Below are positions 1 to 8,848 of a stretch of DNA of 42,500 bases, piece after piece. Within the stretch, counting starts at the first letter, position 1, and every line of letters begins with the position of its first letter. The notes under the pieces were generated by a model. That model was not told the DNA's origin. It saw only the letters and a program-made list of their open reading frames with translations, and made no database searches. Both the position numbers and the translations under genes were made by a program. Origin of the DNA: JAGPUQ01 sp050179115 (GTDB lineage Bacteria > Pseudomonadota > Gammaproteobacteria > Pseudomonadales > Porticoccaceae); contig JBFXFL010000026.1 in assembly GCA_050179115.1 (NCBI GenBank), positions 1 to 42,500 on the forward strand, written 5' to 3'.

Positions 1-601
1 GGACATTATTTCCAAGTATCCCTCGGAGAACATATTCGGTGCTGGGGGTAACTACATCTTCTATGCCGAGCCCGACACCTTGCTGGACCAGTTGGTGGTG
101 CGGTTCGAGGCGACCTACACGCCGAACCGGCAGTGGTCGGACAATCTGGCGCGCGAAACCGGGACTTCGGACGAGTGGATCACGGCGCTGGCGTTCGAGA
201 AATACCACCGCTTCTCGCAAGACTTTCCTGCCACATTCTTCTCCCTGCAGTGGATGCACAAGAGCGCGATCGACTTCGTGGGCCGCCCGCTCAAAAACAT
301 TGGCGGGAGGGTCGACAAGGCCGCCACTGGGAAAAAAGAAGGCGGGCCTGGTCGCGGTTGGGACGGATTCTCCTTTGCGTTTTCGCAGCCCTTCCCCAAC
401 CTGACCTGGCGGGCTGATTTTTCGGTGCTCTACGACCTCTACGGCGGTTATCTGGTACAGCCCTCGGTGCGTTACAAACCCAGTGGCGCCTGGACGGTGG
501 AGACCTATGCCACCTGGATCTATGCCTCCAGCACGCGCAGCGTTTTCGCGCCGCTGGAGTGGACCGACGAAGTGGGGATGCGGGTCGGCTACCAGTTCTG
601 A
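1..601 (+). CDS. DUF1302-type outer-membrane protein, C-terminal part (partial)
   Basis: The frame is open from the left edge (first complete codon at position 2) to the stop at 599-601, giving about 199 residues of a protein that starts outside the window. The segment is rich in alternating aromatic and polar residues (for example FSFAFSQPF, WRADFSVLYDLYGGYL) and ends in Tyr-Gln-Phe. A terminal Phe is the usual outer-membrane beta-barrel signature. The pattern matches the C-terminus of the DUF1302 family, which commonly occurs with DUF1329 proteins, and a DUF1329 gene lies 3.7 kb downstream. The role is inferred: an outer-membrane component of a hydrophobic-substrate or lipid-related system. 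A strong terminator follows immediately. The barrel assignment is fairly secure; the exact family rests on recall and on the neighbour. Confidence 0.65.
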   Translation, partial: DIISKYPSENIFGAGGNYIFYAEPDTLLDQLVVRFEATYTPNRQWSDNLARETGTSDEWITALAFEKYHRFSQDFPATFFSLQWMHKSAIDFVGRPLKNIGGRVDKAATGKKEGGPGRGWDGFSFAFSQPFPNLTWRADFSVLYDLYGGYLVQPSVRYKPSGAWTVETYATWIYASSTRSVFAPLEWTDEVGMRVGYQF

Positions 602-621
602 TCGGAGCGGAGAGTACGAAG

Positions 622-650
622 AAACCGGCGCCCTGGGCGCCGGTTTTTTT
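622..650 (+). terminator. Intrinsic terminator after the DUF1302 gene
   Basis: A perfect 11-bp stem (622-632 with 636-646) closes a 3-nt loop and runs into seven T residues at 644-650. It lies 21 bp after the stop codon of the outer-membrane protein. It should end that transcript and separate it from the VWA/TPR genes downstream. Confidence 0.9.
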
Positions 651-686
651 GTGCCACCTTCAATGCCACGGCTGTGCCAGTATTAC

Positions 687-731
687 CATGTTGGTGTGAG
701 TCATATTGGTGTGAGTCATGCTGGTGTGACG
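687..731 (+). repeat. Three tandem 15-bp repeats upstream of the VWA gene
   Basis: Three consecutive 15-bp units lie at 687-701, 702-716 and 717-731, with consensus CATnTTGGTGTGAGT (the third unit diverges slightly). They sit between the terminator at 622-650 and the VWA start at 859. The direct spacing of about 1.4 helical turns and the intergenic position would suit an array of regulator-binding sites, but no binding protein is identifiable and it may be a simple minisatellite. Confidence 0.75.
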
Positions 732-858
732 GCCCGGGTCGCTCGCGCTGATTGACGGCGCGGCCAACAGCGTTCGCTGGTGCGCTAGGCGGGATGCCGC
801 GCTGGCTGCACCCCGAGTCAGGGTGGGATGAAATTGCTCCGAACAGGAAGCCCGCACT

Positions 859-1959
859 ATGCAATTGCAGTGGTATCGGTCCTTCTCGCTGTGGCTGGCG
901 CTTCTTTTACTGTCCCTGCTGCTCCATATCTGGTTGTCCTGGCGCGCTTCTCAGGCCATTGATGCCGTTGTGGAGGTGCCGCCAGCACCCGCGCGAGTCG
1001 TCGACATTCAGCTGGTCAGTGAACCGCCGCCGAAGGAATTGGTGTTCGAAGACAAAATCGAGTTTGAACCGCCGGAGGTTCTGGTTCCCACCGCGGCAGT
1101 TACTCCGCCCCCGCCGGACGTTGATCTCGCCATGAAAGCGGCGGCAGGCGGCGCGAGTCGGGGAGCGTCGCTGCCGCTGCTCACCGACACGGTGGTGACG
1201 GCAGGCCGCGGTGCCGCCGGCTTCGGAACCGGTGTCGGTAACGGTTTGAGCAACTCCACCCAGGGATTTGCGGCTTATGTGCAGGGTTTGCGTGAAACCG
1301 GTCTGGATGTCGTATTCGTGATGGACACCACGGGTTCGATGGACTGGGTGCTCAATGAAGCCCGGGCCCACATGATCGATATCGTGGATGCGGTTCGGCT
1401 CCTGGTGCCGGTGTCGCGGTTTGGGATCGTGGCCTATCGCGATTACGACGCGCCGGGCTATGTCACCCGTGCGCAAACCCTTACCTTCAGCCTCACCAAG
1501 TTGACTGGTTTTATGGGTTCACTGGCTGCCGAGGGTGGTGGCGATTTTCCGGAAGCCGTGGCTGCAGGGCTTGAAGTCGGTGTCACCAAAGCAGGCTGGC
1601 GTTTGGGTGCGCGCAAAGTGATCATTCTGATCGGCGACGCACCTCCCCATGAGGGAGATATGCGCCGCACGCTGGCACTGGCCCGGCAGTTTGTTACCGA
1701 CGGCGGCCAGTTATCGGCGCTGGATGTGAGCGATCAGGGCAATCCAGCGCTGATTGAGGCGGTGGTGGGTCGGCCTGTGGATCACAACCTGTTCCGCAAC
1801 AAGCCAATGTACGACTTTCAGCAGCTCGCCGAGGCCGGGGGCGGAATCGCGGCCACCATGGCGGGCGACGTGCGGATTACCAAACAGCTGATGTCGCTGA
1901 TCCTGGGCGGGCGCTTTGCCTCCGAAGCGGGGTTGTTGCTGGAGGGTTTCGTGCAGTGA
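859..1959 (+). CDS. Membrane-anchored VWA protein with TonB-like N-terminus
   Basis: This 366-residue protein has one N-terminal membrane helix (about residues 9-28), a proline-rich stretch (about 38-95) and a von Willebrand factor A domain (about 150-340). The helix contains Ser19-x3-His23, the spacing of the Ser/His pair in TonB helices that contact ExbB/ExbD. The proline-rich linker is also TonB-like. The VWA domain has a metal-site motif Asp156-Thr-Thr-Gly-Ser160, a GGGDFPEA segment (Asp229) and IGDAPPHE (Asp260). These resemble VWA domains of the GGGDxPE type. I infer an inner-membrane protein exposing a metal-dependent adhesion domain to the periplasm, possibly powered by ExbB/ExbD encoded elsewhere. 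The next gene overlaps its stop codon, so the two are co-translated. The VWA assignment is firm; the TonB link is inference. Confidence 0.8.
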   Translation: MQLQWYRSFSLWLALLLLSLLLHIWLSWRASQAIDAVVEVPPAPARVVDIQLVSEPPPKELVFEDKIEFEPPEVLVPTAAVTPPPPDVDLAMKAAAGGASRGASLPLLTDTVVTAGRGAAGFGTGVGNGLSNSTQGFAAYVQGLRETGLDVVFVMDTTGSMDWVLNEARAHMIDIVDAVRLLVPVSRFGIVAYRDYDAPGYVTRAQTLTFSLTKLTGFMGSLAAEGGGDFPEAVAAGLEVGVTKAGWRLGARKVIILIGDAPPHEGDMRRTLALARQFVTDGGQLSALDVSDQGNPALIEAVVGRPVDHNLFRNKPMYDFQQLAEAGGGIAATMAGDVRITKQLMSLILGGRFASEAGLLLEGFVQ

Positions 1960-4196
1960 TGCGGGTGTTCGCTGGCGCCGTCCTGGCGTGTTGTGTCTGG
2001 TTTTCCGCCATCGCCGCCGACTTGGCGGAGCTGGAGCGAGCCGCAGCCGATGCCGCCGCAAGTGAGCGGATCACCGTGCTCGAAGGCGCATTGCGGCAGG
2101 TGCTCGACCAGCCCCCGGAAACCCTGGCGCCCTCGGACTATCTGAGCGCCTCTGGCGTACTGGGGAAACTGGTGTCGCGGGCGCGGGAACTGGGCGTCGA
2201 TGCTCGGGTATTCGAGCATCTGATGGCCACCGCGGAGCTGCTTCAAGACCGTTGCCGTGACAAGGTGCGAGCACTGGAAAGCGCCACCGGAGAGGACGAG
2301 GCTGCGCTCGAGAGCCTCTATCGCTCCGATATCTGGTACGACATCAACCACGCCCAATCGGCGTTCGGGTACTGGCGCGCCTGGGCCATGCTGGGTCTGG
2401 CCGAAGCCCGACCGGATGACCGGGAACGCGTGAAATGGCTGAATCGCGCCGAAACCGGTTTCAAGGCCGCGTCGGTGCGCATCCTCTATCCCGGCATCGT
2501 GCAGGGCAGCTGGCTCGGTCTGGGTTACATTGCCCAGGCGCGGGGCGATCTCGCCGGCGCCGAACAGCGCTTTCGGCGCCTGGTGGAAGCCTTGGCGGAT
2601 CGCCCCGAAAATCCGGTACGCAAGCTTGCCGAAGCTGAGCTGACCCTGCTTGCCGTGCGCCGCGGCGAGATTCGCCAATTGACCGCCGTATCCCGCGAGC
2701 CGCTGAGTCCGACGCTGGCGGCAGTGACGGCGGAAGAAGCATTTGCGCTGCTGGAGCGCCGTCGCCGCGAGAACATCGGCGCCATGGAGGCCGGCCAACG
2801 CCTCCGCAAGCTGATTGCGGACGGCTTTTTGACCGACGCCCTGCTGGGGCGCATCCTGTCGTACCGCGACGAAATCGTGGGCGAGGATCTGGGCGTGCTG
2901 TCGCGCCTGATCGATGCCGAGTTCGCCTATGCCTATCAACAGTACAAAACGACGGTCATCAAGTACCGACAGTTTCGCGAGCAGGGCGGCGAGCAACTGC
3001 CGATCGACGTGACACCATTTCACTATCACTACATCGTCGCGCTGGTCAGTACGGATTTGCCGCGCGAGGCCAGCGCCGAAATCGAACGCCTCCGGCGCCA
3101 ACCGCAGTTACATCCCAGCGTTGCCGCCGCGCTGCCCAAGCTGCGCTGGTCCGTTGCCGAAGCGGTGTACGCGCAGCATCCCACCGAAGCCAACCGCGAA
3201 CATCTCGAACAGGTGGCCAACACCTTCGTGGCAGCGGCACCCAAGGATGCCGATGCGGCCAGCGCGCATCTGGGTCTGGCCCGCTTGAGCAAGAACTCCG
3301 AGGTGGCGGCCCGGCATCTACGTGCGGCCGGCACTGACCCCGAGCTCCGGGGCGACATTGCCTTGATCGAGCTGCATCGGGGCATCAGCCGCTTCAACCG
3401 GGCGGCAGCGCGCGGTGATACCGTGCAGGAAGAGGCTGTCGCGAAAGAAATTCTCAAGGCCCTCGAAGCCCTGCCCGGAAAGCAGCGCCGCGAGTCCTGG
3501 TTTCGCGCGCTGTCCTTGCAGATGCGTACCGTTCTGGGTCGCGACCTGGAGAAGGTATTGGCGGAACTGGATGCGCTGCTGGCGGAGGCCACTGACGATA
3601 CCCGGGCACGCCCCGTGCTGTTGTGGTCGAAATTGCGCGCCCTCGCCGCCACCGGCGACCGTGCCGGGTTGCAGGGCATGGCGGATGCGCTGGCGGCACG
3701 CGGGGATGATGCGGAGGGGGAGCGGCAGTTCTATCAGTTCCTGCTGGCGCTTGAACGCGCCAAGAATTTCGAATGGGTGGCCGTATTGGCCGAGCATTTT
3801 TACCCGGCGCTGGCCGGACAGGGTGCGGACCAACGCCAGATAAGTCTGCTGCGCATTCGTGCATTGACAGCACTCGGGCGTCTCGACGAGGGTTTTGAAC
3901 TGGCGCGCGCCATGACGCGGGAGTTTCCTGATTCGGGCGACGGCTGGCAGACGTATGCCGAGATCGCAGAACGCAGCAACCGCGCGGTCGAGGCCGACCG
4001 GGCCTGGGCGAAGATTGTGGCCGCGACACCCGAAGGTTCACCGCGCTGGCGGGATGCGATGCTGCACCGCCTGGCATTGGGCGCGGCGGACACAGACCTT
4101 TGCCCGCTCGTGAACAAACTGGCGACCTACCGCCATTTGTTGAATTCGGGGCAGGCCAAGGCACTGACGCGACAGCAGGGCGACTGCCGCAGCTGA
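1959..4196 (+). CDS. Large periplasmic TPR-like helical-repeat protein
   Basis: The ATG at 1959 overlaps the VWA stop (TGATG); a GTG at 1956 in the same frame would add one residue. The product is about 745 residues. A signal peptide (about residues 1-20, ending AIAA before Asp) directs it to the periplasm. The rest is almost wholly alpha-helical, with many Ala/Leu/Glu-rich helix pairs such as AEQRFRRLVEAL and spacing consistent with tetratricopeptide-type repeats, so it is probably a protein-protein scaffold. No catalytic motif is visible. Tight translational coupling to the VWA gene suggests that the two products form a complex. TPR proteins accompany some TonB/ExbBD systems, which would fit the TonB-like helix upstream. 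The repeat class is inferred by eye. Confidence 0.7.
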   Translation: MRVFAGAVLACCVWFSAIAADLAELERAAADAAASERITVLEGALRQVLDQPPETLAPSDYLSASGVLGKLVSRARELGVDARVFEHLMATAELLQDRCRDKVRALESATGEDEAALESLYRSDIWYDINHAQSAFGYWRAWAMLGLAEARPDDRERVKWLNRAETGFKAASVRILYPGIVQGSWLGLGYIAQARGDLAGAEQRFRRLVEALADRPENPVRKLAEAELTLLAVRRGEIRQLTAVSREPLSPTLAAVTAEEAFALLERRRRENIGAMEAGQRLRKLIADGFLTDALLGRILSYRDEIVGEDLGVLSRLIDAEFAYAYQQYKTTVIKYRQFREQGGEQLPIDVTPFHYHYIVALVSTDLPREASAEIERLRRQPQLHPSVAAALPKLRWSVAEAVYAQHPTEANREHLEQVANTFVAAAPKDADAASAHLGLARLSKNSEVAARHLRAAGTDPELRGDIALIELHRGISRFNRAAARGDTVQEEAVAKEILKALEALPGKQRRESWFRALSLQMRTVLGRDLEKVLAELDALLAEATDDTRARPVLLWSKLRALAATGDRAGLQGMADALAARGDDAEGERQFYQFLLALERAKNFEWVAVLAEHFYPALAGQGADQRQISLLRIRALTALGRLDEGFELARAMTREFPDSGDGWQTYAEIAERSNRAVEADRAWAKIVAATPEGSPRWRDAMLHRLALGAADTDLCPLVNKLATYRHLLNSGQAKALTRQQGDCRS

Positions 4197-4266
4197 CGAG
4201 CGGAATGAACAGCACCCATCGCCCGCACACAACGGGCGATCCATTACAGCGACCCAGGGGATCACC

Positions 4267-5643
4267 ATGCGTATCCGAAAGTACGACTTCGATTACAGCC
4301 GCCGTCACTTTCTCGACCAGATGCGGCGTGGTGTGCTGGCTACCGGCGTGCTGGCGCCGCTATGGCCGACCATCGCCAGGAGCGGGGACATCAGCGGTGT
4401 CTATCCCGATGAGCTGATGTCCATCGAGGCTTACACCAAGGGCAGGATCAACACCGGCGACATCATCGATGCCGGGAATGTGGAGCATGTGAAGGATCTG
4501 CTCGACCCGATCCGCTACCACCAGATCGCGCAGATGGGGCGGCGCCTCGAAATCATCGATACCACACGCGAGGCCATGAAACTCAGCCCCTGGGAATATG
4601 TGGAGGCCACACTGCGCAACCAGGGCCAGGCGGTGTTCGACGCGGATGGCAATGTGACCACCCGCGAGGGCAAGCCCTGGATTGGCGGTAATCCGTTCCC
4701 CGATCCCAAGACCGCCATCGAAATATTCGCCGGAATCACGCTCACCTGGGGGCGCCGCGACGCGTCCTTTTACGCGATCAAGGAGTACGACATCGGGCCG
4801 CAGGGTGAGGTGGAATACCTTTATGAGCTCTGCTGGGCGGAGCTGGCCCCGGTGGGGCGCACCGTGCTTGACCCCAAGCCCTATTGGCCCGGCCATGAAG
4901 ACAAACTGCGCTATCAGTCGGTGTTCTTCGTCAAGCCCAACGACGTCAAGGGAACCTCGTTCCTGAATATCTGGCCCTATGATCAGCGGCAGTTCCCCGA
5001 TCTTTTTGGTTACATCCCCGCCTTCAAGCGGGTGCGCCGCTTCCCCACCAATCAGCGCTTCGAGCCGCTGATTCCTGGTTCGTCACTGTATCTCTCGGAT
5101 GCCTGGACCGCGGGCGATCCCTTTCTGACCTGGGGCAACTACGCCATTGTCGGACGCGGGCCGACGCTCGCGGCCATTTCCCGCAACTGGAACGGGACAC
5201 ACGAAAACTGGGAGCATACGACCCATGGCGGTCCCCAGGGCAACACCTTCTGGGACATGAAGGTCGAGCTGGTGCCCGAAGCCATCGTGGTCGATGCCGA
5301 ACCGGTCGGCTTTCCGAAGGCGCCGATCTCGAAAAAGCGGGTGTGGTTCGATGCCCGCACGCTGGCGCCGCTGGCGATGGTGTCCTTCGACCGTCGTGGC
5401 GAGATTTTCCGCTCCTTCGACGGCGCGGGTGCGCTGTACACCGATGGCGCCAACACGGTTTACGACGGTGCGCATCCCTACGCGTCCTGGACCCGGGTGC
5501 ATGCCCACAATGTCCAGACCAACCGGATGACGCGCCTCGAACAGGTCAAGCGTATTTCGGGCGGCTACGAGATGAGCGCCAATGCGCCGGATCTTTATGA
5601 GCGCTTCCTGACCGAGTCGGCGATCCGGCGGCTGGGGAATTGA
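4267..5643 (+). CDS. DUF1329 family protein, Tat-exported
   Basis: This 458-residue protein starts with a twin-arginine signal: SRRHFL at residues 11-16, a hydrophobic stretch (about 23-36) and Ala-Arg-Ser-Gly. It is therefore probably folded before export to the periplasm. The mature part is rich in Trp, Tyr and Pro and lacks nucleotide-binding or metal motifs. It matches the DUF1329 family, related in fold to outer-membrane lipoprotein-sorting proteins (LolB-like) and usually paired with DUF1302 barrels. Here the pair is separated by the VWA and TPR genes. A CAGGGG ribosome-binding site lies just upstream of the ATG. It may bind a hydrophobic ligand moving across the periplasm; the substrate is unknown. 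Only 26 bp separate its stop from the convergent crotonase gene. Confidence 0.8.
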   Translation: MRIRKYDFDYSRRHFLDQMRRGVLATGVLAPLWPTIARSGDISGVYPDELMSIEAYTKGRINTGDIIDAGNVEHVKDLLDPIRYHQIAQMGRRLEIIDTTREAMKLSPWEYVEATLRNQGQAVFDADGNVTTREGKPWIGGNPFPDPKTAIEIFAGITLTWGRRDASFYAIKEYDIGPQGEVEYLYELCWAELAPVGRTVLDPKPYWPGHEDKLRYQSVFFVKPNDVKGTSFLNIWPYDQRQFPDLFGYIPAFKRVRRFPTNQRFEPLIPGSSLYLSDAWTAGDPFLTWGNYAIVGRGPTLAAISRNWNGTHENWEHTTHGGPQGNTFWDMKVELVPEAIVVDAEPVGFPKAPISKKRVWFDARTLAPLAMVSFDRRGEIFRSFDGAGALYTDGANTVYDGAHPYASWTRVHAHNVQTNRMTRLEQVKRISGGYEMSANAPDLYERFLTESAIRRLGN

Positions 5644-5669
5644 TTCCGCCCTGGCGCGATGTCCCCGGA

Positions 5670-6434
5670 TCAGTCCAGTTTGCCGGGATCCGGGCGGCGT
5701 TTCTCGAGGGTGGCGGCAATCAGTTCCTGCGCCGTTGTGCTTGCCAGCCGTTCCTGGAAAACCGCGATTTCGGCTTGCAGGCGTGCGTGCAGCGATTCCG
5801 GCGGGCGCCGCAACAATTGCTTGCTCTGGCGTAACGCCGCGCGGGGCAATGCCGCCAGACGCGCCGCGGTAGCCTGTGCGGTCGCAAGCGCGGTTCCAGC
5901 CGGTGTCGTGGCGGTGATCAAGCCGATGGTCGCGGCCGTGGTCGCATCGCACACTTGTCCCAGCAGGAGCATCTCCGCTGCGCGGCGGTAGCCCAGTTGC
6001 TGGACGAGCGTTTGGGAAGACGCCGCTTCGGGTACCACACCCAGGGCCACGAACGGCAGGCTGAAAGTGGCGTCGGGTTCCGCGTACACGAAATCGCAGT
6101 GGGCGAGCATGGTGGTGCCGATGCCGATGGCGCGGCCCTGTACCGCGGCGACCAGGGGCACCTGCGTGTCCGCGAGGGCGAGCAGGAAATTCCAGGCAGC
6201 CGGTTTGGCGCCGGGTTGGCGCGTCTGAAAATCGCCGAGGTCATTACCGGCGCAGAAGTCGCCGCCGTTGGCGGCGATCAGTATCACCCGCCGTTTGGAA
6301 TCGGTGTCGGCCGCGCGGATGGCTTCCGCCAGGGAGTCGTACATCTCACGGGTCAGGGCGTTTTTCTTTTCCGGGCGATCGAGCCTGAGCGTGCAGACGC
6401 CCTGTTCCGTCGTTACAACGACCGTTGAGGTCAC
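5670..6434 (-). CDS. Enoyl-CoA hydratase/isomerase (crotonase) family protein
   Basis: From a GTG start at 6434, preceded by GGAGA, the product is 254 residues; an upstream in-frame start at 6476 lacks a good ribosome-binding site. The crotonase fold is shown by RPEKKNAL near the N-terminus, the oxyanion-hole segment GGDFCAGNDLG and a GIGTTMLAHCDFVYA segment. At the position of the first hydratase glutamate the sequence reads LPF. A glutamate does occur in VVPEAASS, where delta3,delta2-enoyl-CoA isomerases of the ECI2 type carry their catalytic acid. Isomerase activity is therefore more likely than plain hydration. It probably acts in the beta-oxidation of unsaturated acyl chains in the cytoplasm. 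It is last in the minus-strand series below darP and may be transcribed with it. Confidence 0.8.
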   Translation of the reverse strand: MTSTVVVTTEQGVCTLRLDRPEKKNALTREMYDSLAEAIRAADTDSKRRVILIAANGGDFCAGNDLGDFQTRQPGAKPAAWNFLLALADTQVPLVAAVQGRAIGIGTTMLAHCDFVYAEPDATFSLPFVALGVVPEAASSQTLVQQLGYRRAAEMLLLGQVCDATTAATIGLITATTPAGTALATAQATAARLAALPRAALRQSKQLLRRPPESLHARLQAEIAVFQERLASTTAQELIAATLEKRRPDPGKLD

Positions 6435-6497
6435 CGCTGATCTCCCGGCTGGGTTTTTTCCAAGTATAGCGCCCACCGCCGCCGCGGGCGCCCATAC

Positions 6498-6998
6498 TCA
6501 GCCCAGATGCACGCGCACGTAATCGAACAGTTTGCGCCGGGCCGGGGCCTGGGGATCCGTGGCCCCCTTGGCGTTGCGCACGAGCTGACGCAATTGCTGG
6601 CGATCAAGACCTGGGTGGTCGGCGAGCAGCGCCTCGATGGCCGGATCGCCGTCCACGCAGAGCCGTGTGCAGAGGGAGTCGGTGTGATCGAGATGGCGGC
6701 GAAAATGGCGGTTGCGATGTTCGAATTCGGCCAGCGCATTCAGGATCGCGGCACTGTCGGCGTCCCGCATCAGCTTGCCCAGGTACTGCAACTGGCGCCG
6801 GCGCGCCTCGTGCTGGGTGACGGTGCGACTGTCCGCCAGCGCCTTGCGCAATTGGTCGCTGAGGGGCACCTCGGCGAGCTGCTTTGCCGGCAATGCAAGC
6901 AGGGTTTCGGCGAGCCGCTGCAACGCCAGCCCCTCGCGTTTGCGCGCCGATTTGCTGGGCCGCTCCGCAACCGTTTCCAGTGGCAAATCGCTGTTCAT
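6498..6998 (-). CDS. darP: Ribosome-associated protein DarP (YjgA, DUF615)
   Basis: This 166-residue, highly charged helical protein of the YjgA/DUF615 family starts with MNSDLPLE at 6998, 4 nt after the mgtE stop; earlier codons in the frame fall inside mgtE. Recognisable features are PSKSARKRE near the N-terminus, LSDQLRKAL and the long R/Q-rich central helix with QLQYLGKLMRD. In E. coli this protein binds precursor 50S subunits and assists late maturation of the peptidyl-transferase centre. The tight spacing with mgtE indicates co-transcription. It is a housekeeping gene with nothing unusual in length or motifs. Confidence 0.88.
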   Translation of the reverse strand: MNSDLPLETVAERPSKSARKREGLALQRLAETLLALPAKQLAEVPLSDQLRKALADSRTVTQHEARRRQLQYLGKLMRDADSAAILNALAEFEHRNRHFRRHLDHTDSLCTRLCVDGDPAIEALLADHPGLDRQQLRQLVRNAKGATDPQAPARRKLFDYVRVHLG

Positions 6999-7002
6999 GG
7001 CG

Positions 7003-8361
7003 TCACAGATAAAACAGGGTGGCGAGGCCGAGAAACGCAAAAAATCCGACGACGTCGGTGAAGGTGGTCAACACCACACTGCCCGCCAGCGCCGGATCGA
7101 TTTTGATCGCCTTCAGGGAGACCGGCAGCAAGGTGCCCACGACGGCCGCGGTCACCAGATTGATCACCATCGCGGCGGCGATGATCACGCCGAGGCGGTA
7201 ATCGTCGAACCAGAACGAAGCGATGCCACCGATGACCAGCGCCCAGAGCATCGCATTGAACGAACCGATCAGGAACTCCTTGTTGAACAGCCAGCGCAGG
7301 TTGTTGCGATTGACGTGCCCGAGCGCCATGCCGCGCACCACCACGGTCAGCGTCTGACTGCCGGCAATGCCGCCCATGCTGGCGACGATCGGCATCAGGA
7401 TGGCCAGCGCCACCACTTGCTGAAGCGCCGCTTCAAACAATCCGACCACCGATGACGCCACCAGAGCGGTGAACAGGTTGATGCCGAGCCAGAACGCGCG
7501 GCGCGGGGCGGAGCGACGTACCGAGGTGAAGGTTTCCTCCTCGTCGCTCAGGCCCGCCAGTCCCAGCAGGGAGTGGTCGGCCTCGTCGATGATGACATCC
7601 ACCACGTCATCGATGGTGATGCGGCCGAGCAGCTTGTTGTCGGCATCCACCACCGGCGCGGTGATCCAGTCGTTGCGCTCGAAGCGCTGGGCGACCTCGG
7701 TATCGGGCATGGCGGCCGGAATGGGCTGCACATCCGTCACCATGACTTCCCGGACGGTGAGGTTCGGGTTGGAGGTGAGGAGTTTGGCGAGCGGCAGAAT
7801 GCCGAGAAACGTGTCCCTGCGATTGACCACGAACAGGGCGTCGGTGGCGCGTGGCAGTTCTTCGTGGCGGCGCAGATAGCGCAGGATGACATCCAGGGAA
7901 AGATCGGGCCGCACCGTGATGGTGTCGGTATTCATCAGGCCGCCGGCGGTGTCCTCGGCGTAGCGGAGGATGTGCTCGACGCGCTGACGGTTCTGCTCGT
8001 CCATCGCCTGCAATACCCGCGGAATAACCTGGTCGGGCAGTTGCTGCAGCAGATCCACCACGTCGTCCGCGTCCAGCCCGTCCATGGCCGCGGCCAGCTC
8101 GGCGCTGTCCATGCCGCGCAGAAATTCATCGCGCAGGCCTTCGCTCAGTTCGCCCAGTACTTCGCCGTCGAGGTCGTCGTCGACCAGCTCCCACAGGATG
8201 CGCCGTATTTTTGGGGGCGCGGACTCGATGTGGTGGGCAATTTCGGCGGGCGCCAGATTGTTCAGGATATGGCGCAGCTGATTGATCGTGGAGAAATCGA
8301 TACGCCCGGCGTACTGGGTAAGCAGGGTCAGTTTGTCGGCGTCCACCACACTGGCCTGCAT
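7003..8361 (-). CDS. mgtE: Magnesium transporter MgtE
   Basis: This 452-residue protein has the full MgtE layout: an N-terminal superhelical MgtE_N domain (about residues 20-125, with many short Asp/Leu-rich repeats such as DGLDADDVVDLLQQL), two CBS motifs (about 130-255) and five membrane helices in the last 170 residues. The pore-region sequence MGGIAGSQTLTVVVRG is present. MgtE is a homodimeric Mg2+-selective channel whose cytoplasmic domains close the pore when Mg2+ is plentiful. It sits between npr and darP, as it does in several gammaproteobacteria, and its stop lies 4 nt before the darP start. Confidence 0.95.
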   Translation of the reverse strand: MQASVVDADKLTLLTQYAGRIDFSTINQLRHILNNLAPAEIAHHIESAPPKIRRILWELVDDDLDGEVLGELSEGLRDEFLRGMDSAELAAAMDGLDADDVVDLLQQLPDQVIPRVLQAMDEQNRQRVEHILRYAEDTAGGLMNTDTITVRPDLSLDVILRYLRRHEELPRATDALFVVNRRDTFLGILPLAKLLTSNPNLTVREVMVTDVQPIPAAMPDTEVAQRFERNDWITAPVVDADNKLLGRITIDDVVDVIIDEADHSLLGLAGLSDEEETFTSVRRSAPRRAFWLGINLFTALVASSVVGLFEAALQQVVALAILMPIVASMGGIAGSQTLTVVVRGMALGHVNRNNLRWLFNKEFLIGSFNAMLWALVIGGIASFWFDDYRLGVIIAAAMVINLVTAAVVGTLLPVSLKAIKIDPALAGSVVLTTFTDVVGFFAFLGLATLFYL

Positions 8362-8487
8362 CGCAGCGGATTCTCCTTGATGGGGGCGAAGAGTGGGGTG
8401 ACAAGGGATAAGGGCGGAGCGCGGCTCATTCTAACAGGATATGCAGTGCCGACCGCCGTTTTGGATGCCAGGCAGCAGCCTGCCGGA

Positions 8488-8757
8488 CTAGCTGTCTTCG
8501 TGAAAGCGTGCGGCAATCAGCGCCGCCACACTTTCCTGTGCTTCGGCTTCGTCGCTGCCGTCGAAGATGAATTCGAGCGTGGTCCCCTGCGCCGCTGCCA
8601 GCAGCATCAGCGACATCACGCTCTTCGCATCCACCAGGCGGCCATCGCGCCCGGTCTGGATCGAGCTGGCGAAACGGCCCGCCGTCGCCGCGAGCTTGGC
8701 GGCGGCGCGGGCGTGCAGGCCCAGCTTGTTCACGATGGTGAGTTCGCACTTGATCAT
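8488..8757 (-). CDS. ptsO: HPr-like phosphocarrier NPr
   Basis: The product is 89 residues from the ATG at 8757; the upstream extension of 12 codons is not HPr-like. The phosphorylated histidine His15 lies in LGLHARAA, and Ser46 is present in DAKSVMSLMLLAA. HPr-fold proteins next to rapZ and rpoN are the nitrogen-branch NPr (PtsO), which normally passes phosphate from PtsP to PtsN. No sugar permease genes are nearby, supporting a regulatory rather than transport role. Its usual partner gene ptsN is not between hpf and rapZ here (see findings). A 91-bp gap separates it from rapZ. Confidence 0.9.
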   Translation of the reverse strand: MIKCELTIVNKLGLHARAAAKLAATAGRFASSIQTGRDGRLVDAKSVMSLMLLAAAQGTTLEFIFDGSDEAEAQESVAALIAARFHEDS

Positions 8758-8848
8758 GATGCTATGAACGCCCGAGCGCGGTATCTCTGTCAAGGATGTC
8801 GGGCAACCCTGTGGCCGTTGCGTGAGCTGGACCTTGTTTGCCTCTGAA

